A stretch of 64,000 nucleotides of DNA, taken from NCBI RefSeq assembly GCF_001905505.1, contig NZ_LIPG01000002.1:434001-498000 (forward strand). The letters run 5' to 3'. Within the stretch, counting starts at the first letter, position 1. Each line of letters begins with the position of its first letter. Both the position numbers and the translations under genes were made by a program. This document shows positions 26,081 through 34,061 of this stretch, piece after piece. This DNA is from Streptomyces sp. CB02058. Its GTDB lineage: Bacteria; Actinomycetota; Actinomycetes; Streptomycetales; Streptomycetaceae. The notes below the pieces were generated by a model, which saw only the letters and a program-made list of their open reading frames with translations, was not told the DNA's origin and searched no databases.

Positions 26081-27342
26081 GCCCACGGCAGGTGCTCCCT
26101 GTTGTGTGCGACGAGCCGGTCCGTGAGCGACTCGGCGTACTCGAACTGACCGATCAGCGGGTGCGCGAGCAGCGCCTTGAACACCCGGTCCCTGCCGCCG
26201 CGCAGCGCCGCGTCCAGGGCGAGGTCCTCGTACGCCGTCACGTGCGAGATCAGCCCCGAGTACATCGGGTCCAGCGACGGCACCGCGAGCGGGGTGGCGC
26301 CCGTGCCGTCCACCCGGGCCTGCACTTCGATCACCGCGTCGTCCGGCAGGAAGGGCAGGGTGCCGTCGTTGTACGTGTTGACCACCTGCACCGGGGAACC
26401 GCCCCCGCCGAGCAGGGCCGAGGCCAGGTCGACGGCCGCCTCCGAGTAGAAGGCGCCGCCCCGCTTGGAGAGCAGCTCCGGCTTCTCGTCCAGCGCGGGA
26501 TCGCCGTACATCGCCAGCAGTTCCTTCTCCATCGCCGCGACCTCCGCCGCCCGGGACGGCTTGGTGCCGAGCTCCCGGACGACCTCGTCGTGCGCGTAGA
26601 AGTACCGCAGGTAGTAGGAGGGGACGACGCCGAGCCGGTCGACGATCTGCCGGGGCATGCGCAGGTCGCCCGCGATCGTGTCGCCGTGCTCCGCGAGCAG
26701 CGCGGGCAGGACGTTCTCGCCCTCCGGGCCGCCGAGGCGCACCCCGAGCTCCCACGACAGATGGTTCAGCCCGACGTGGTCCAGGTGCACCTCGCCCGGA
26801 GCGACGTCCAGGAGCCGGGCGAACTTCCGCTGGAACCCGATCGCGACGTTGCACAGCCCGACGGCCTTGTGCCCGGCTTTCAGGAGGGCCCTGGTCACGA
26901 TGCCGACCGGGTTGGTGAAGTCGATGATCCAGGCGTCCGGGTTGGTGCGCCGGACCCGCTCGGCGATGTCCAGGACGACGGGCACGGTGCGCAGCGCCTT
27001 GGCGAGGCCGCCGGCCCCGGTGGTCTCCTGGCCGACGCAGCCGCACTCCAGCGGCCAGGTCTCGTCCTGGTTGCGCGCGGCCTGCCCGCCGACGCGGAGC
27101 TGGAGCAGCACCGCGTCCGCGCCCTCCACCCCAGCGTCCAGGTCGGAGGTGGTGACGATCCTCCCCGGGTGGCCCTGCTTGGCGAAGATCCGCCTGGCCA
27201 GGCCGCCGACGAGGTCGAGCCGGTCGGCCGCCGGGTCGATGAGCACCAGCTCCTCGACGGGCAGGGTGTCCCTCAACCGCGCGAAACCGTCGATCAGTTC
27301 GGGTGTGTAGGTGGACCCGCCACCAACTACTGCGAGCTTCAT
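26077..27342 (-). CDS. csnH: Family 4 glycosidase (6-phospho-glycosidase type, CsnH-like)
   Basis: This 421-residue cytoplasmic enzyme is a GH4 glycosidase, a family that cleaves glycosides by an NAD+- and Mn2+-dependent redox mechanism. The Rossmann motif is VVGGGSTYTPEL at residues 5-16. The metal-binding Cys164 lies in GLCNVAIG and His194 in GLNHLSW. The length is normal. It probably acts on chito- or gluco-disaccharides, perhaps phosphorylated. The ATG at 27342 has GAAGGG upstream. Immediately upstream is a permease remnant with no intact transporter gene, so uptake of its substrate must depend on genes elsewhere. Confidence 0.88.
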   Translation of the reverse strand: MKLAVVGGGSTYTPELIDGFARLRDTLPVEELVLIDPAADRLDLVGGLARRIFAKQGHPGRIVTTSDLDAGVEGADAVLLQLRVGGQAARNQDETWPLECGCVGQETTGAGGLAKALRTVPVVLDIAERVRRTNPDAWIIDFTNPVGIVTRALLKAGHKAVGLCNVAIGFQRKFARLLDVAPGEVHLDHVGLNHLSWELGVRLGGPEGENVLPALLAEHGDTIAGDLRMPRQIVDRLGVVPSYYLRYFYAHDEVVRELGTKPSRAAEVAAMEKELLAMYGDPALDEKPELLSKRGGAFYSEAAVDLASALLGGGGSPVQVVNTYNDGTLPFLPDDAVIEVQARVDGTGATPLAVPSLDPMYSGLISHVTAYEDLALDAALRGGRDRVFKALLAHPLIGQFEYAESLTDRLVAHNREHLPWA

Positions 27343-27346
27343 TCGA

Positions 27347-27424
27347 GCCCTTCACTCCAGTCGGTGTGATGCCTTCCGCGAAGGCCTTGTGTGCGAAGAA
27401 GAAGACGATGACGAGCGGCGCCAC
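27347..27424 (-). pseudogene. Remnant of an ABC sugar permease (CsnG-like C-terminus)
   Basis: The - strand frame reads VAPLVIVFFFAHKAFAEGI and then TPTGVKG. This is the classic C-terminus of MalG/CsnG-type inner-membrane sugar permeases (hydrophobic segment, then FxxGIxxxGxKG). A TGA lies four codons before it in the same frame and the rest of the permease is absent. There is no stop after KG, so the frame runs on out of register into the GH4 gene. Only 42 bp separate it from the ROK gene stop. The simplest reading is a deletion that removed the binding-protein gene, one permease and nearly all of the second permease. Confidence 0.7.
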
Positions 27425-27466
27425 GCACCGTGATCAGCAGCCTCGTGCCAGGTGCGACGGGTGGGT

Positions 27467-28627
27467 TCACACGGTGTCGAAGACGCTGTCGCGCGCCTGG
27501 GAGAGGGCGGTGCGCAGGGCACCGGTCAGGATCGGGTCGCCCTGGATGTCGCTGACGCGGAGCAGCGGCCTCGGCAGGGCCAGACCGGTCAGCTCGGCCT
27601 CGACCCGCTCGCGGAGTGCCTCCCCGCCTGCCTGGGCCACGCGGCCGGAGAGGACGACCAGTTCGGGATCGACCACGGCGACCACGGCGGCGAGGCCGGT
27701 GGCCAGCCGGCCGGCGATCTCGGCTGACACGGCCGTGTCGGCGAGCGCCTCCGTCAGCGGCCTGCCTCCGGCCAGGGCGCGGACGGCGGGGACGGAGACC
27801 TGGCTCTGGAAGCCGCCTCCCGCGTCCGGGCTCGCCCAGTCCCGCTCGCCGCCCCGGGCCAGCGGGGCGCCGGGCAACGGCATGTACCCGATCTCCCCGG
27901 CACCGCCGGTGGCGCCGCGCAGGAGGGTGCCGCCCAGCACGATGGCCGCGCCCACGCCCTCGTCGAGCCAGGCGAGCACGAAGTGGTCGTGGTCCTGAGC
28001 CGCGCCCTCGTACTGTTCGGCGACCGCGGCGAGGTTCACGTCGTTCTCGATGACGACCGGCCTGCCGAGGACCTCGGCGAGGTCGGCGCGCAGGGTGCGC
28101 GAGTGCCAGCCGGGCAGATGGGGCGCGTAGCGCAGCTGCCCGGTGCGGGGGTCGATCGCGCCCGGTGTCCCGATGACCACGCCCTCCAGGCCGTCGTGGC
28201 CGAGCCCGGTGCCGCGCAGGGCGCCGTCCACGGCCTCGGCGACGAGCTGGGCGGTGCGATGGCGCACGTCCTCCGCGACGGCGTCCGCCTCCACCCGGCA
28301 GGAGCCGACGACGGTGCCGGTGATGTCGGCGACGACCGCGTCGATGCCGGTGGGCCCGACGGAGAGCGCCGCGACATGGGCCGCGGCCGGATCGATCTCG
28401 TACAGGACCGCCCTGGGGCCGGGGCGCCCGCTCTGGCTGCCCGTGGTGCGGACCAGCCCCGCCTCCTCCAGCCGCGCCAGCAGCTGGGAGGCGGTGGGCT
28501 TGGAGAGTCCGGTCAGCTCGCCGATGCGGGTGCGGGTCAGCGGCCCCTGGCTGACCAGGAGATCGAGCGCCGCCCGGTCGTTCATGGCGCGGAGAACGCG
28601 CGGGGTGCCCGGGGTGGTTCCGGCCAT
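27467..28627 (-). CDS. csnR: ROK-family repressor, CsnR-like
   Basis: This 386-residue regulator has a winged helix-turn-helix (ALDLLVSQGPLTRTRIGELTGLSKPTASQLLARLEEAGL, residues 20-58) and then a ROK sugar-kinase-like domain with ENDVNLAAVAE and GGAGEIGYMPL. The usual ROK zinc motif CxCGxxGCxE after GEIG is missing; here the region reads PGAPLARGGERDW with no Cys. CsnR of Streptomyces represses chitosan-sugar genes through a 13-15 bp palindrome. A perfect copy lies 22 bp before this ATG, so the gene is probably autoregulated. It was the first gene of a csn operon, now without its transporter. Confidence 0.87.
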   Translation of the reverse strand: MAGTTPGTPRVLRAMNDRAALDLLVSQGPLTRTRIGELTGLSKPTASQLLARLEEAGLVRTTGSQSGRPGPRAVLYEIDPAAAHVAALSVGPTGIDAVVADITGTVVGSCRVEADAVAEDVRHRTAQLVAEAVDGALRGTGLGHDGLEGVVIGTPGAIDPRTGQLRYAPHLPGWHSRTLRADLAEVLGRPVVIENDVNLAAVAEQYEGAAQDHDHFVLAWLDEGVGAAIVLGGTLLRGATGGAGEIGYMPLPGAPLARGGERDWASPDAGGGFQSQVSVPAVRALAGGRPLTEALADTAVSAEIAGRLATGLAAVVAVVDPELVVLSGRVAQAGGEALRERVEAELTGLALPRPLLRVSDIQGDPILTGALRTALSQARDSVFDTV

Positions 28628-28649
28628 GAGCGACGCACCAGCTCTCTGT

Positions 28650-28664
28650 TAGGAAACTTTCCTA
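28650..28664. promoter_or_regulatory. csnR box operator
   Basis: TAGGAAACTTTCCTA is a perfect 15-bp palindrome around a central C. It matches the CsnR operator core AGGAAA-N-TTTCCT as I recall it. It lies just downstream of the predicted transcription start of csnR, where a bound repressor would block transcription. Confidence 0.8.
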
Positions 28665-28676
28665 TTGGATGAGAGG

Positions 28677-28705
28677 AAGGTAGAACCCCGCGGCCGGATC
28701 GTCAA
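28677..28705 (-). promoter_or_regulatory. Promoter of the csn operon
   Basis: On the - strand, TTGACG (28705-28700) and TACCTT (28682-28677) are separated by exactly 17 bp, a good housekeeping sigma-factor pattern. The start point would fall near 28670, with the csnR box immediately downstream. Confidence 0.65.
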
Positions 28706-28749
28706 TGGGTACGGCGCGCGGCGGCACCGGAGCGTGCCTCGGGGAACGG

Positions 28750-28787
28750 CGAAGGGGCGCCCCGCGGACTCGCGGGGCGCCCCTTCG
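28750..28787. terminator. Terminator after mscS
   Basis: CGAAGGGGCGCCCCGCG and CGCGGGGCGCCCCTTCG are perfect 17-bp arms with a 4-nt loop, 15 bp after the mscS stop on the - strand. It shields the csn promoter from read-through. Confidence 0.85.
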
Positions 28788-28802
28788 GTGGTGCGGGCGG
28801 TG

Positions 28803-29870
28803 CTACTTCGTCAGATTGGTGGGCGGCGGTATCGGGGTCGCCGCCATCGACTGCGGCGACGTCGTCGACGCGTACGCCGACGGTGCGGCCATGGCCGCCG
28901 TCGGGTCGGCCGTGGACTCGCCCTCCACCGGGAGCGGGAGGGTGCCGATCATCCGGATGCCGGCCGCGTCCAGCGCCTGCTTGATCCGCCAGCGGAGCTC
29001 GCGCTCGACGCCCAGGGACTTGCCCGGCATGGTCTTCGCCGTGACCCGCACGGTCATCGAGTCGAGCAGGACCGCGTCCAGGCCGAGGATCTCCACCGGG
29101 CCCCACAGCCGCTCCGACCAGGGCTCTTCCTTGGTCATCGTCTCGCCGGCCTCGGTGATCGCCTTGCGGACCAGGTCCAGGTCCTCCGTGGGGCGGACCG
29201 TGACGTCGACCCCGGCCGTGGACCAGCCCTGGCTGAGGTTGCCGATCCGCTTCACCTCGCCGTTGCGGACGTACCAGATCTCGCCGTTGTCGCCGCGCAG
29301 CTTGGTGACCCGGAGCCCGACCTCGATGACCTCGCCGGAGGCGACGCCCGCGTCGATCGTGTCACCGACGCCGTACTGGTCCTCCAGGATCATGAAGACG
29401 CCGGAGAGGAAGTCGGTGACGAGGTTGCGGGCGCCGAAGCCCAGTGCGACACCGGCGACACCCGCGGAGGCCAGCAGTGGGGCCAGGTTGATCTGGAAGG
29501 CGCCCAGGATCATCAGGGCCGCGGTGCCGAGGATCAGGAACGAGGTGACCGAGCGGAGTACGGAGCCGATCGCCTCGGAGCGCTGGCGGCGGCGTTCCGC
29601 GTTGACCAGCAGGCCGCCGAGGGCCGTGCCCTCCACCGCCTGGGCGCTGCGGTTCATCCGGTCGATGAGGTTGGTGAGGGCCCGCCGGATCAGATACCGC
29701 AGCACGATGGCTATCGCGGCGATGAGGATGATGCGCAGACCGGTGTTCAGCCAGGTGGACCAGTTCTCCTCGACCCAGCCTGCGGCGTTCCCGGCCCGTT
29801 CGGCGGCTTCGTCCAGCGATCCGGCTGCCCCGGGGGACGGAGCCGCGGCCAAGAGGGCGGACAGGGACAC
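28803..29870 (-). CDS. MscS-family mechanosensitive channel
   Basis: This 355-residue protein is a small-conductance mechanosensitive channel that releases solutes during osmotic downshock. Three membrane spans lie at about residues 40-62, 103-125 and 127-150. The last is the Gly/Ala-rich pore helix GVAGVALGFGARNLVTDFLSG, followed by the beta domain (YGVGDTIDAGVASGEVIEVGLRVTKLRG). The C-terminus is a Pro/Ala/Ser-rich tail. GTG at 29870 is preferred because GGAGG lies 8 nt upstream; the frame is open further (for example a GTG at about 29912), but without a ribosome site. It is divergent from the HNH gene and ends at a strong terminator. Confidence 0.9.
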   Translation of the reverse strand: MSLSALLAAAPSPGAAGSLDEAAERAGNAAGWVEENWSTWLNTGLRIILIAAIAIVLRYLIRRALTNLIDRMNRSAQAVEGTALGGLLVNAERRRQRSEAIGSVLRSVTSFLILGTAALMILGAFQINLAPLLASAGVAGVALGFGARNLVTDFLSGVFMILEDQYGVGDTIDAGVASGEVIEVGLRVTKLRGDNGEIWYVRNGEVKRIGNLSQGWSTAGVDVTVRPTEDLDLVRKAITEAGETMTKEEPWSERLWGPVEILGLDAVLLDSMTVRVTAKTMPGKSLGVERELRWRIKQALDAAGIRMIGTLPLPVEGESTADPTAAMAAPSAYASTTSPQSMAATPIPPPTNLTK

Positions 29871-30186
29871 GGCGGGGACCTCCAGATGGGGCGACAGCAG
29901 ACCAACCACATTAACGAAGCGGCGGGAGTGGTTCGTTGCCGCCGAGGGGGGAGATACACGTCTCACCCCGGGGGACGGCGGGTGTGTCCGATCGCACAGA
30001 GGCCCCGGCCGCCCTGCTGAAGCGGCTGTTCCGGTGTTCTGCGGGGTGTCCGCGGCGGGCCGGTGAGAAAAATCCTTCCGGCCCGTTACCCGCACGTGGT
30101 GGCGCTCGGACCAGGCATGAGGAGAGACTTGGATCGGATCGTCCCGGCGCGAGCCACGCGTCGCCGGCGTACAAGGAGGCATCCAC
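29871..30186. other. 316-bp divergent intergenic region (mscS / HNH)
   Basis: No gene is apparent. The region holds an inverted repeat AACGAA-N13-TTCGTT (29913-29937) and a hairpin at 29947-29969 (GGGGGAGA with TCTCACCCC, one bulged A). A good ribosome site AAGGAGG precedes the HNH start. A promoter for each direction is expected, but I could not identify -10/-35 pairs with confidence. Confidence 0.5.
29913..29937. promoter_or_regulatory. Inverted repeat upstream of mscS
   Basis: AACGAA (29913-29918) and TTCGTT (29932-29937) form an exact inverted repeat with a 13-bp spacer, 43-67 bp before the chosen mscS start. It could be an operator; no known factor is assigned. Confidence 0.3.
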
Positions 30187-30723
30187 GTGCCGCACGTCCT
30201 GGTTCTCAACGCTTCGTACGAGCCGCTCGGCGTCGTACCTCTCCGCCGCGCGCTCGTCCTCGTCCTCGAGAGCAAGGCCATCTGCCTCGAGGAGTCCGGC
30301 GCGTTCATGCACAGCGCCACCCGGGCCATGCCGGCGCCCAGTGTCATCCGTCTCAAGCGGTTCGTACGGGTCCCCTACCGGGGGCCCGTACCGCTCACCC
30401 GCCGTGCCCTCTTCGCGAGGGACGGCGGTCGCTGCATGTACTGCGGGGCCGCCGCGACCAGCGTCGACCACGTCATTCCGCGCAGCCGGGGCGGTCAGCA
30501 CGCCTGGGACAACGTGGTGGCGGCCTGCCGCCGCTGCAACCACGTCAAGGCCGACCGCCATCTGCCCGAGCTGGGCTGGCGGCTGCGCCATCAGCCCGCC
30601 CCGCCGAGCGGCCTCGCCTGGCGGATCATCGGGACCGGACACCGGGATCCGCGCTGGCTGCCCTACCTGCAGCCGTTCGGCGCGGACGACGTGATGGCCC
30701 GGATCGATGGCGTTTCCGCCTGA
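30187..30723 (+). CDS. HNH endonuclease-family protein
   Basis: This 178-residue protein carries a complete HNH nuclease fold: Cys83-x-x-Cys86 (CMYCG), Asp94-His95 (SVDHVIPRSRGG), Asn109 (WDNVVAACRRCN), Cys114-x-x-Cys117 and His119. The four cysteines bind zinc and His95 is the expected general base. The N-terminus MPHVLVLNASYEPLGVVPLRRA is shared by a widespread stand-alone actinobacterial group often called a 5-methylcytosine-restriction-like HNH protein. Its true role is not known. The GTG at 30187 follows AAGGAGG. No methylase or other restriction gene is nearby, so a housekeeping or repair function is as likely as restriction. Confidence 0.87.
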   Translation: MPHVLVLNASYEPLGVVPLRRALVLVLESKAICLEESGAFMHSATRAMPAPSVIRLKRFVRVPYRGPVPLTRRALFARDGGRCMYCGAAATSVDHVIPRSRGGQHAWDNVVAACRRCNHVKADRHLPELGWRLRHQPAPPSGLAWRIIGTGHRDPRWLPYLQPFGADDVMARIDGVSA

Positions 30724-30752
30724 GAGACCGGGCCGTCCGCGTTCCGGGCTCC

Positions 30753-33734
30753 TCAGTCCCCGACCGCGTACGCCTCCACCGACCACAGCGAGTAGCCGTA
30801 CTCCGTGGCGCGGCCGTCGCCCTGGATCCGGATGAAGCGGGTGTCCTTCGCGTCCATCCGGACCGATTCACGCCCGCCCGCGCCCTCCCGCACGGTCGCC
30901 GCCGTCCGCCAGGTGCGGCCGTCGGCCGAGACCTGGACGCGGTAGCGGGAGGCGTAGGCGTCCTGCCAGCGCAGCACGACCTGCCCCAGCCGCACCGGTC
31001 CGGGCAGCTCGGCCTGCCACCAGGCGCCGTCCTCGACGGGTGAGGACCAGCGGGTCTCCGGGTCGCCGTCCGAGGCCGCGGACGCCGGGAAGTCCGGGGT
31101 CTCGTCGCCGGACGAGGACGCCCGGGCCGTACGGAGCAGATCGGGGCCCGCGGTGCGCGGGAAGGCCCGCACGGTCAGCGTGCTCTCCTCGCCGCCGAAG
31201 CTCAGCGGCACCTCGTACTCGCCCGCCGGGGTGTCCGCAGGCACGGTGATGTCGACCGGGACGTCGGCGCGGGAGCCGCGCGTCACCGTCGTCTGCTTCG
31301 GCACCTTCACCTCGATGCCCTTGGGCGCCTTCGCCTTCAGCCTGCCCTTGACCTCGGTGGGGCGCCCCCCGTCCAGCCGCGCCTCGACCCGCTGCGTGCC
31401 GCCGCCGATCACGGCGTCCGTCCGGTTGCGTACGAGGGCGAGCCGGGCGGCCGGCTCGTCGCCGAACCAGGGGACGAGCGCCCGCACCCGGGCGGACGGC
31501 CGGTCCGGGTCCGTGCCCGTGACGCCCGGCGCCAGGGGACCGGTGAGGAACGGGCGGGCCGAGGGGACCGAGACCCGCAGCGCGTCCGCGCGCAGGCCCT
31601 TCACCGCCGTCTGGGTCCAGCCCTGTGCCGACAGGGCGCCGAGGCCGCGCCAGCCCTCACCCGGCACATGCGCCTCGAGGACCGCGTCCTCGGCACCGTC
31701 GCCCGGCCGCGCCAGCGTGGTGACCGCCTCCAGCGGGCGGGCCCGGCCGAGCCGGACCGTGTAGCTCTGCGCGTCCCGGCTGACCTCCCCGGCCGTGCGG
31801 TCGGTGCCGTTCCAGGCGTCGGCCTCCTTGCGGACCCGGTCCAGGAACGGGTCCAGGACGCCCTTGCCGACCGTGGCCCCGCTCGCCGCGATCTCCTTGC
31901 GCAGCGGCTCCAGCGCCAGCAGGGCCTGCCAGGCCTCCGCCCCGTCGCCGCGCTCCTGGGCCCGCAGCAGATCGACGGCGATCTCACCCGCCCGGCCGTA
32001 CCGGGCCAGTTGTTCCGTCCACGGCCGTACCTCGTCCTCCAGCCGCCCGTCCGCCGCGGTCCTCAGGCGCTCCGGGGCCTGCCGCATCACTCCGAAGGCG
32101 GCCCGCAGCTCGCGCGCCGCCCTGTCGCGGGCCGCCGTGTCCGGGGCCTCCGCGGTCGAGCGGGAGGCCCAGAAGGCCGCCAGCAGCGGCTTCAGATACG
32201 CGGACTCGTCGCCGCCCAGCACCGAGGCGGCGCTGTTGCCCGCCAGCGCTCCCAGGGCCGCCCGTGCCGCCGTGTCGCCGCCCGCCAGGTCGTCCATAGC
32301 CGCCTGCCAGGACTCCTGGGGGCGGTATCCCTTCGGGTTCCAGGCGAAGTCGGCCGCCGTGAACAGAGGCACGCGGGACGCCGAGGGCTGCTGCATCGCG
32401 TTGGCGAGCAGCGCCGCGGAACCACCGGCCACCGCCGGGTCCCGGCCGGTGTATGGGCCGAGGAAGATCCGGTCCCGCGCGTAGTCGTTGACCGGGTAGT
32501 TGTCCATGGTGACCAGGGGGTGGCGCAACGCCTTCCGCGCGCCCGCCAGCTCCTTGCCCGTGATCGTCCGGGGCACGACCCCGACACCGGTCCAGGCCAC
32601 CTGTACCCGGTCGTCCAGCTCGGCGGCGAGCGCCGTGCGGTAGTCGGTGGCGCCGTCCTGGTAGAACTCGGTCGGCATCACCGACAGCGGCTCCGCGTCC
32701 GGGTGCCGGTCCGCGAGATGCCGGGCCACCGCACTCGCGACCCCGGCCTGGGCCCTGGCCGCCGCCTCCGGCCCGCTGCCGAAGGTCTCCGCGTCCAGGT
32801 CGCAGTGCCATTCGCTGTAGCTGACGTCCTGGAACTGCAGCTGGAAGGCGCGGACCCCCAGGGCCCACATCGCGTCGACCTTCCGGTTCAGCGCCCGCAC
32901 GTCCGCGTCCGAGGCCAGGCACATCGCCTGACCGGGGGAGACGGCCCAGCCCAGCGTCACGTGTTCGGCCCGCGCCTTCGCGGCCAGCGCGCGGAAGTCG
33001 GCGCGCTCCCGGGCCGGGTACGGCTCGCGCCAGCGCGCCTGCCGGTAGGGGTCGTCGCCGGCGGCGTAGAGGTAGCGGTTCTGCTTCGTCCGGCCCATGA
33101 AGCCGAGCTGGGCGAGCCGCTCCTGGCGGGTCCACGGCTGCCCGTAGAAGCCCTCGGCCATCCCCCGGACGGCGGTTCCCGGCCAGTCGCGGACCACGGC
33201 TCCGGCGACCGTGCCGTCCTTCACGAGCTGGCGCAGGGTCTGGACGCCGTGGAACAGGCCGTCGTCGCCCACGCCGTCCAGCGCGACCGTGGGGCGGTTC
33301 TCCGCCCTGCCCACGGCGACGCGGTAGCCACCGGCCGGGAGATCGGCGCGTTCGGGTGCGCCGAGGGCCCGCAGTGCCCGGCCCGCGTCCGTGCCGCCGA
33401 GCCGGATCACGGGGCCGCCGCCGGGCAGCGCGTCGTGGACGGTGCGTACGCCGGCGTCGAGCAGCAGCGTCCTGAGCGCGTCGACGGCGTACGGATCGGC
33501 GTCCGCGCCGGCGAGGAGGGTGACCTCGGTGCCCAGGTGCACGGGGTGCCCGGACGCCTTCATGGACTGCGGCCGTGGCCAGACGGACGGCAGGGCCGAC
33601 GCGTCGCTCGTGTCCGACGTGGTCGCCGCGGGGGCGACGGGGGCCGCGACGGCGGCCGGTCCGAACGGCCCGAGCAGCCCGCCGATCACCGCGACGGCGA
33701 CGGCCGTCGCATGCCTCCTGCGCCCGAGCTGCAC
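30753..33734 (-). CDS. Secreted GH84-like beta-N-acetylglucosaminidase with F5/8 C domain
   Basis: This 993-residue exported enzyme has a signal peptide (HATAVAVAVIGGLLGPFGPAAVAAP). A GH20b-like N-terminal domain (about 48-180) follows, then a GH84 catalytic barrel starting RGMAEGFYGQPWTRQERL (190-207). A helical middle (about 480-620), an NPCBM/NEW2-like or beta-sandwich region with PADTPAGEYEVPLSF, and a C-terminal discoidin F5/8 type C module (about 865-990, WWQAELPGPVRLGQVVLRW) complete it. GH84 enzymes remove GlcNAc from glycans by substrate-assisted catalysis using two adjacent aspartates. Here the equivalent site is QFQDV, Gln302-Asp303, so one catalytic Asp is replaced. The GTG at 33734 follows GAGGGAG. 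It may be part of chitin or glycoprotein turnover. Confidence 0.86.
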   Translation of the reverse strand: MQLGRRRHATAVAVAVIGGLLGPFGPAAVAAPVAPAATTSDTSDASALPSVWPRPQSMKASGHPVHLGTEVTLLAGADADPYAVDALRTLLLDAGVRTVHDALPGGGPVIRLGGTDAGRALRALGAPERADLPAGGYRVAVGRAENRPTVALDGVGDDGLFHGVQTLRQLVKDGTVAGAVVRDWPGTAVRGMAEGFYGQPWTRQERLAQLGFMGRTKQNRYLYAAGDDPYRQARWREPYPARERADFRALAAKARAEHVTLGWAVSPGQAMCLASDADVRALNRKVDAMWALGVRAFQLQFQDVSYSEWHCDLDAETFGSGPEAAARAQAGVASAVARHLADRHPDAEPLSVMPTEFYQDGATDYRTALAAELDDRVQVAWTGVGVVPRTITGKELAGARKALRHPLVTMDNYPVNDYARDRIFLGPYTGRDPAVAGGSAALLANAMQQPSASRVPLFTAADFAWNPKGYRPQESWQAAMDDLAGGDTAARAALGALAGNSAASVLGGDESAYLKPLLAAFWASRSTAEAPDTAARDRAARELRAAFGVMRQAPERLRTAADGRLEDEVRPWTEQLARYGRAGEIAVDLLRAQERGDGAEAWQALLALEPLRKEIAASGATVGKGVLDPFLDRVRKEADAWNGTDRTAGEVSRDAQSYTVRLGRARPLEAVTTLARPGDGAEDAVLEAHVPGEGWRGLGALSAQGWTQTAVKGLRADALRVSVPSARPFLTGPLAPGVTGTDPDRPSARVRALVPWFGDEPAARLALVRNRTDAVIGGGTQRVEARLDGGRPTEVKGRLKAKAPKGIEVKVPKQTTVTRGSRADVPVDITVPADTPAGEYEVPLSFGGEESTLTVRAFPRTAGPDLLRTARASSSGDETPDFPASAASDGDPETRWSSPVEDGAWWQAELPGPVRLGQVVLRWQDAYASRYRVQVSADGRTWRTAATVREGAGGRESVRMDAKDTRFIRIQGDGRATEYGYSLWSVEAYAVGD

Positions 33735-34061
33735 GCCGTACTCCCTCGTCCTGACCTCGCCCGGCAGTGGACGTCCGAGCCCACCACCCGGGGCGCGAGG
33801 GTGTCAATGTGCGTGGCCGTTCTGGCGTGTATGCCCGATTCAGCGCATGGCGTGACGCATGGGTGTTCGAGGGCGTTCGGAGGGGGCGTGCCGGGCGGCG
33901 CCAGTTGGCCGAAAAGCGCCCATACTGGGCACTCGGGGGAACGGAATGTGACCCACGGCACGTTGGGCTCGTTGTCATAACGCCTATGTCACGTCCACGT
34001 CTGCTCCCGCGCCCTCTGGGTAGGTCTGCTGTGTCCTGTTGTCCACGGCCAGGAGGCCAAC
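33735..34061. other. 327-bp divergent intergenic region (GH84 / malQ unit)
   Basis: No gene is evident. On the - strand a TTGACA near 33808 could be a -35 for the GH84 gene, though no good -10 follows. On the + strand GGAAC (33938-33942) and GTT (33962-33964) are 19 bp apart, loosely like an extracytoplasmic-sigma promoter. AGGAGG precedes the ORF at 34062. All three are tentative. Confidence 0.4.

Noticed and set aside
25112..27424. A single 770-residue fusion of permease tail, glycosidase region and kinase
   Set aside because: The middle part is out of frame with the GH4 enzyme. The frame is only open by chance; the kinase starts at 26080 and the permease tail is a remnant.
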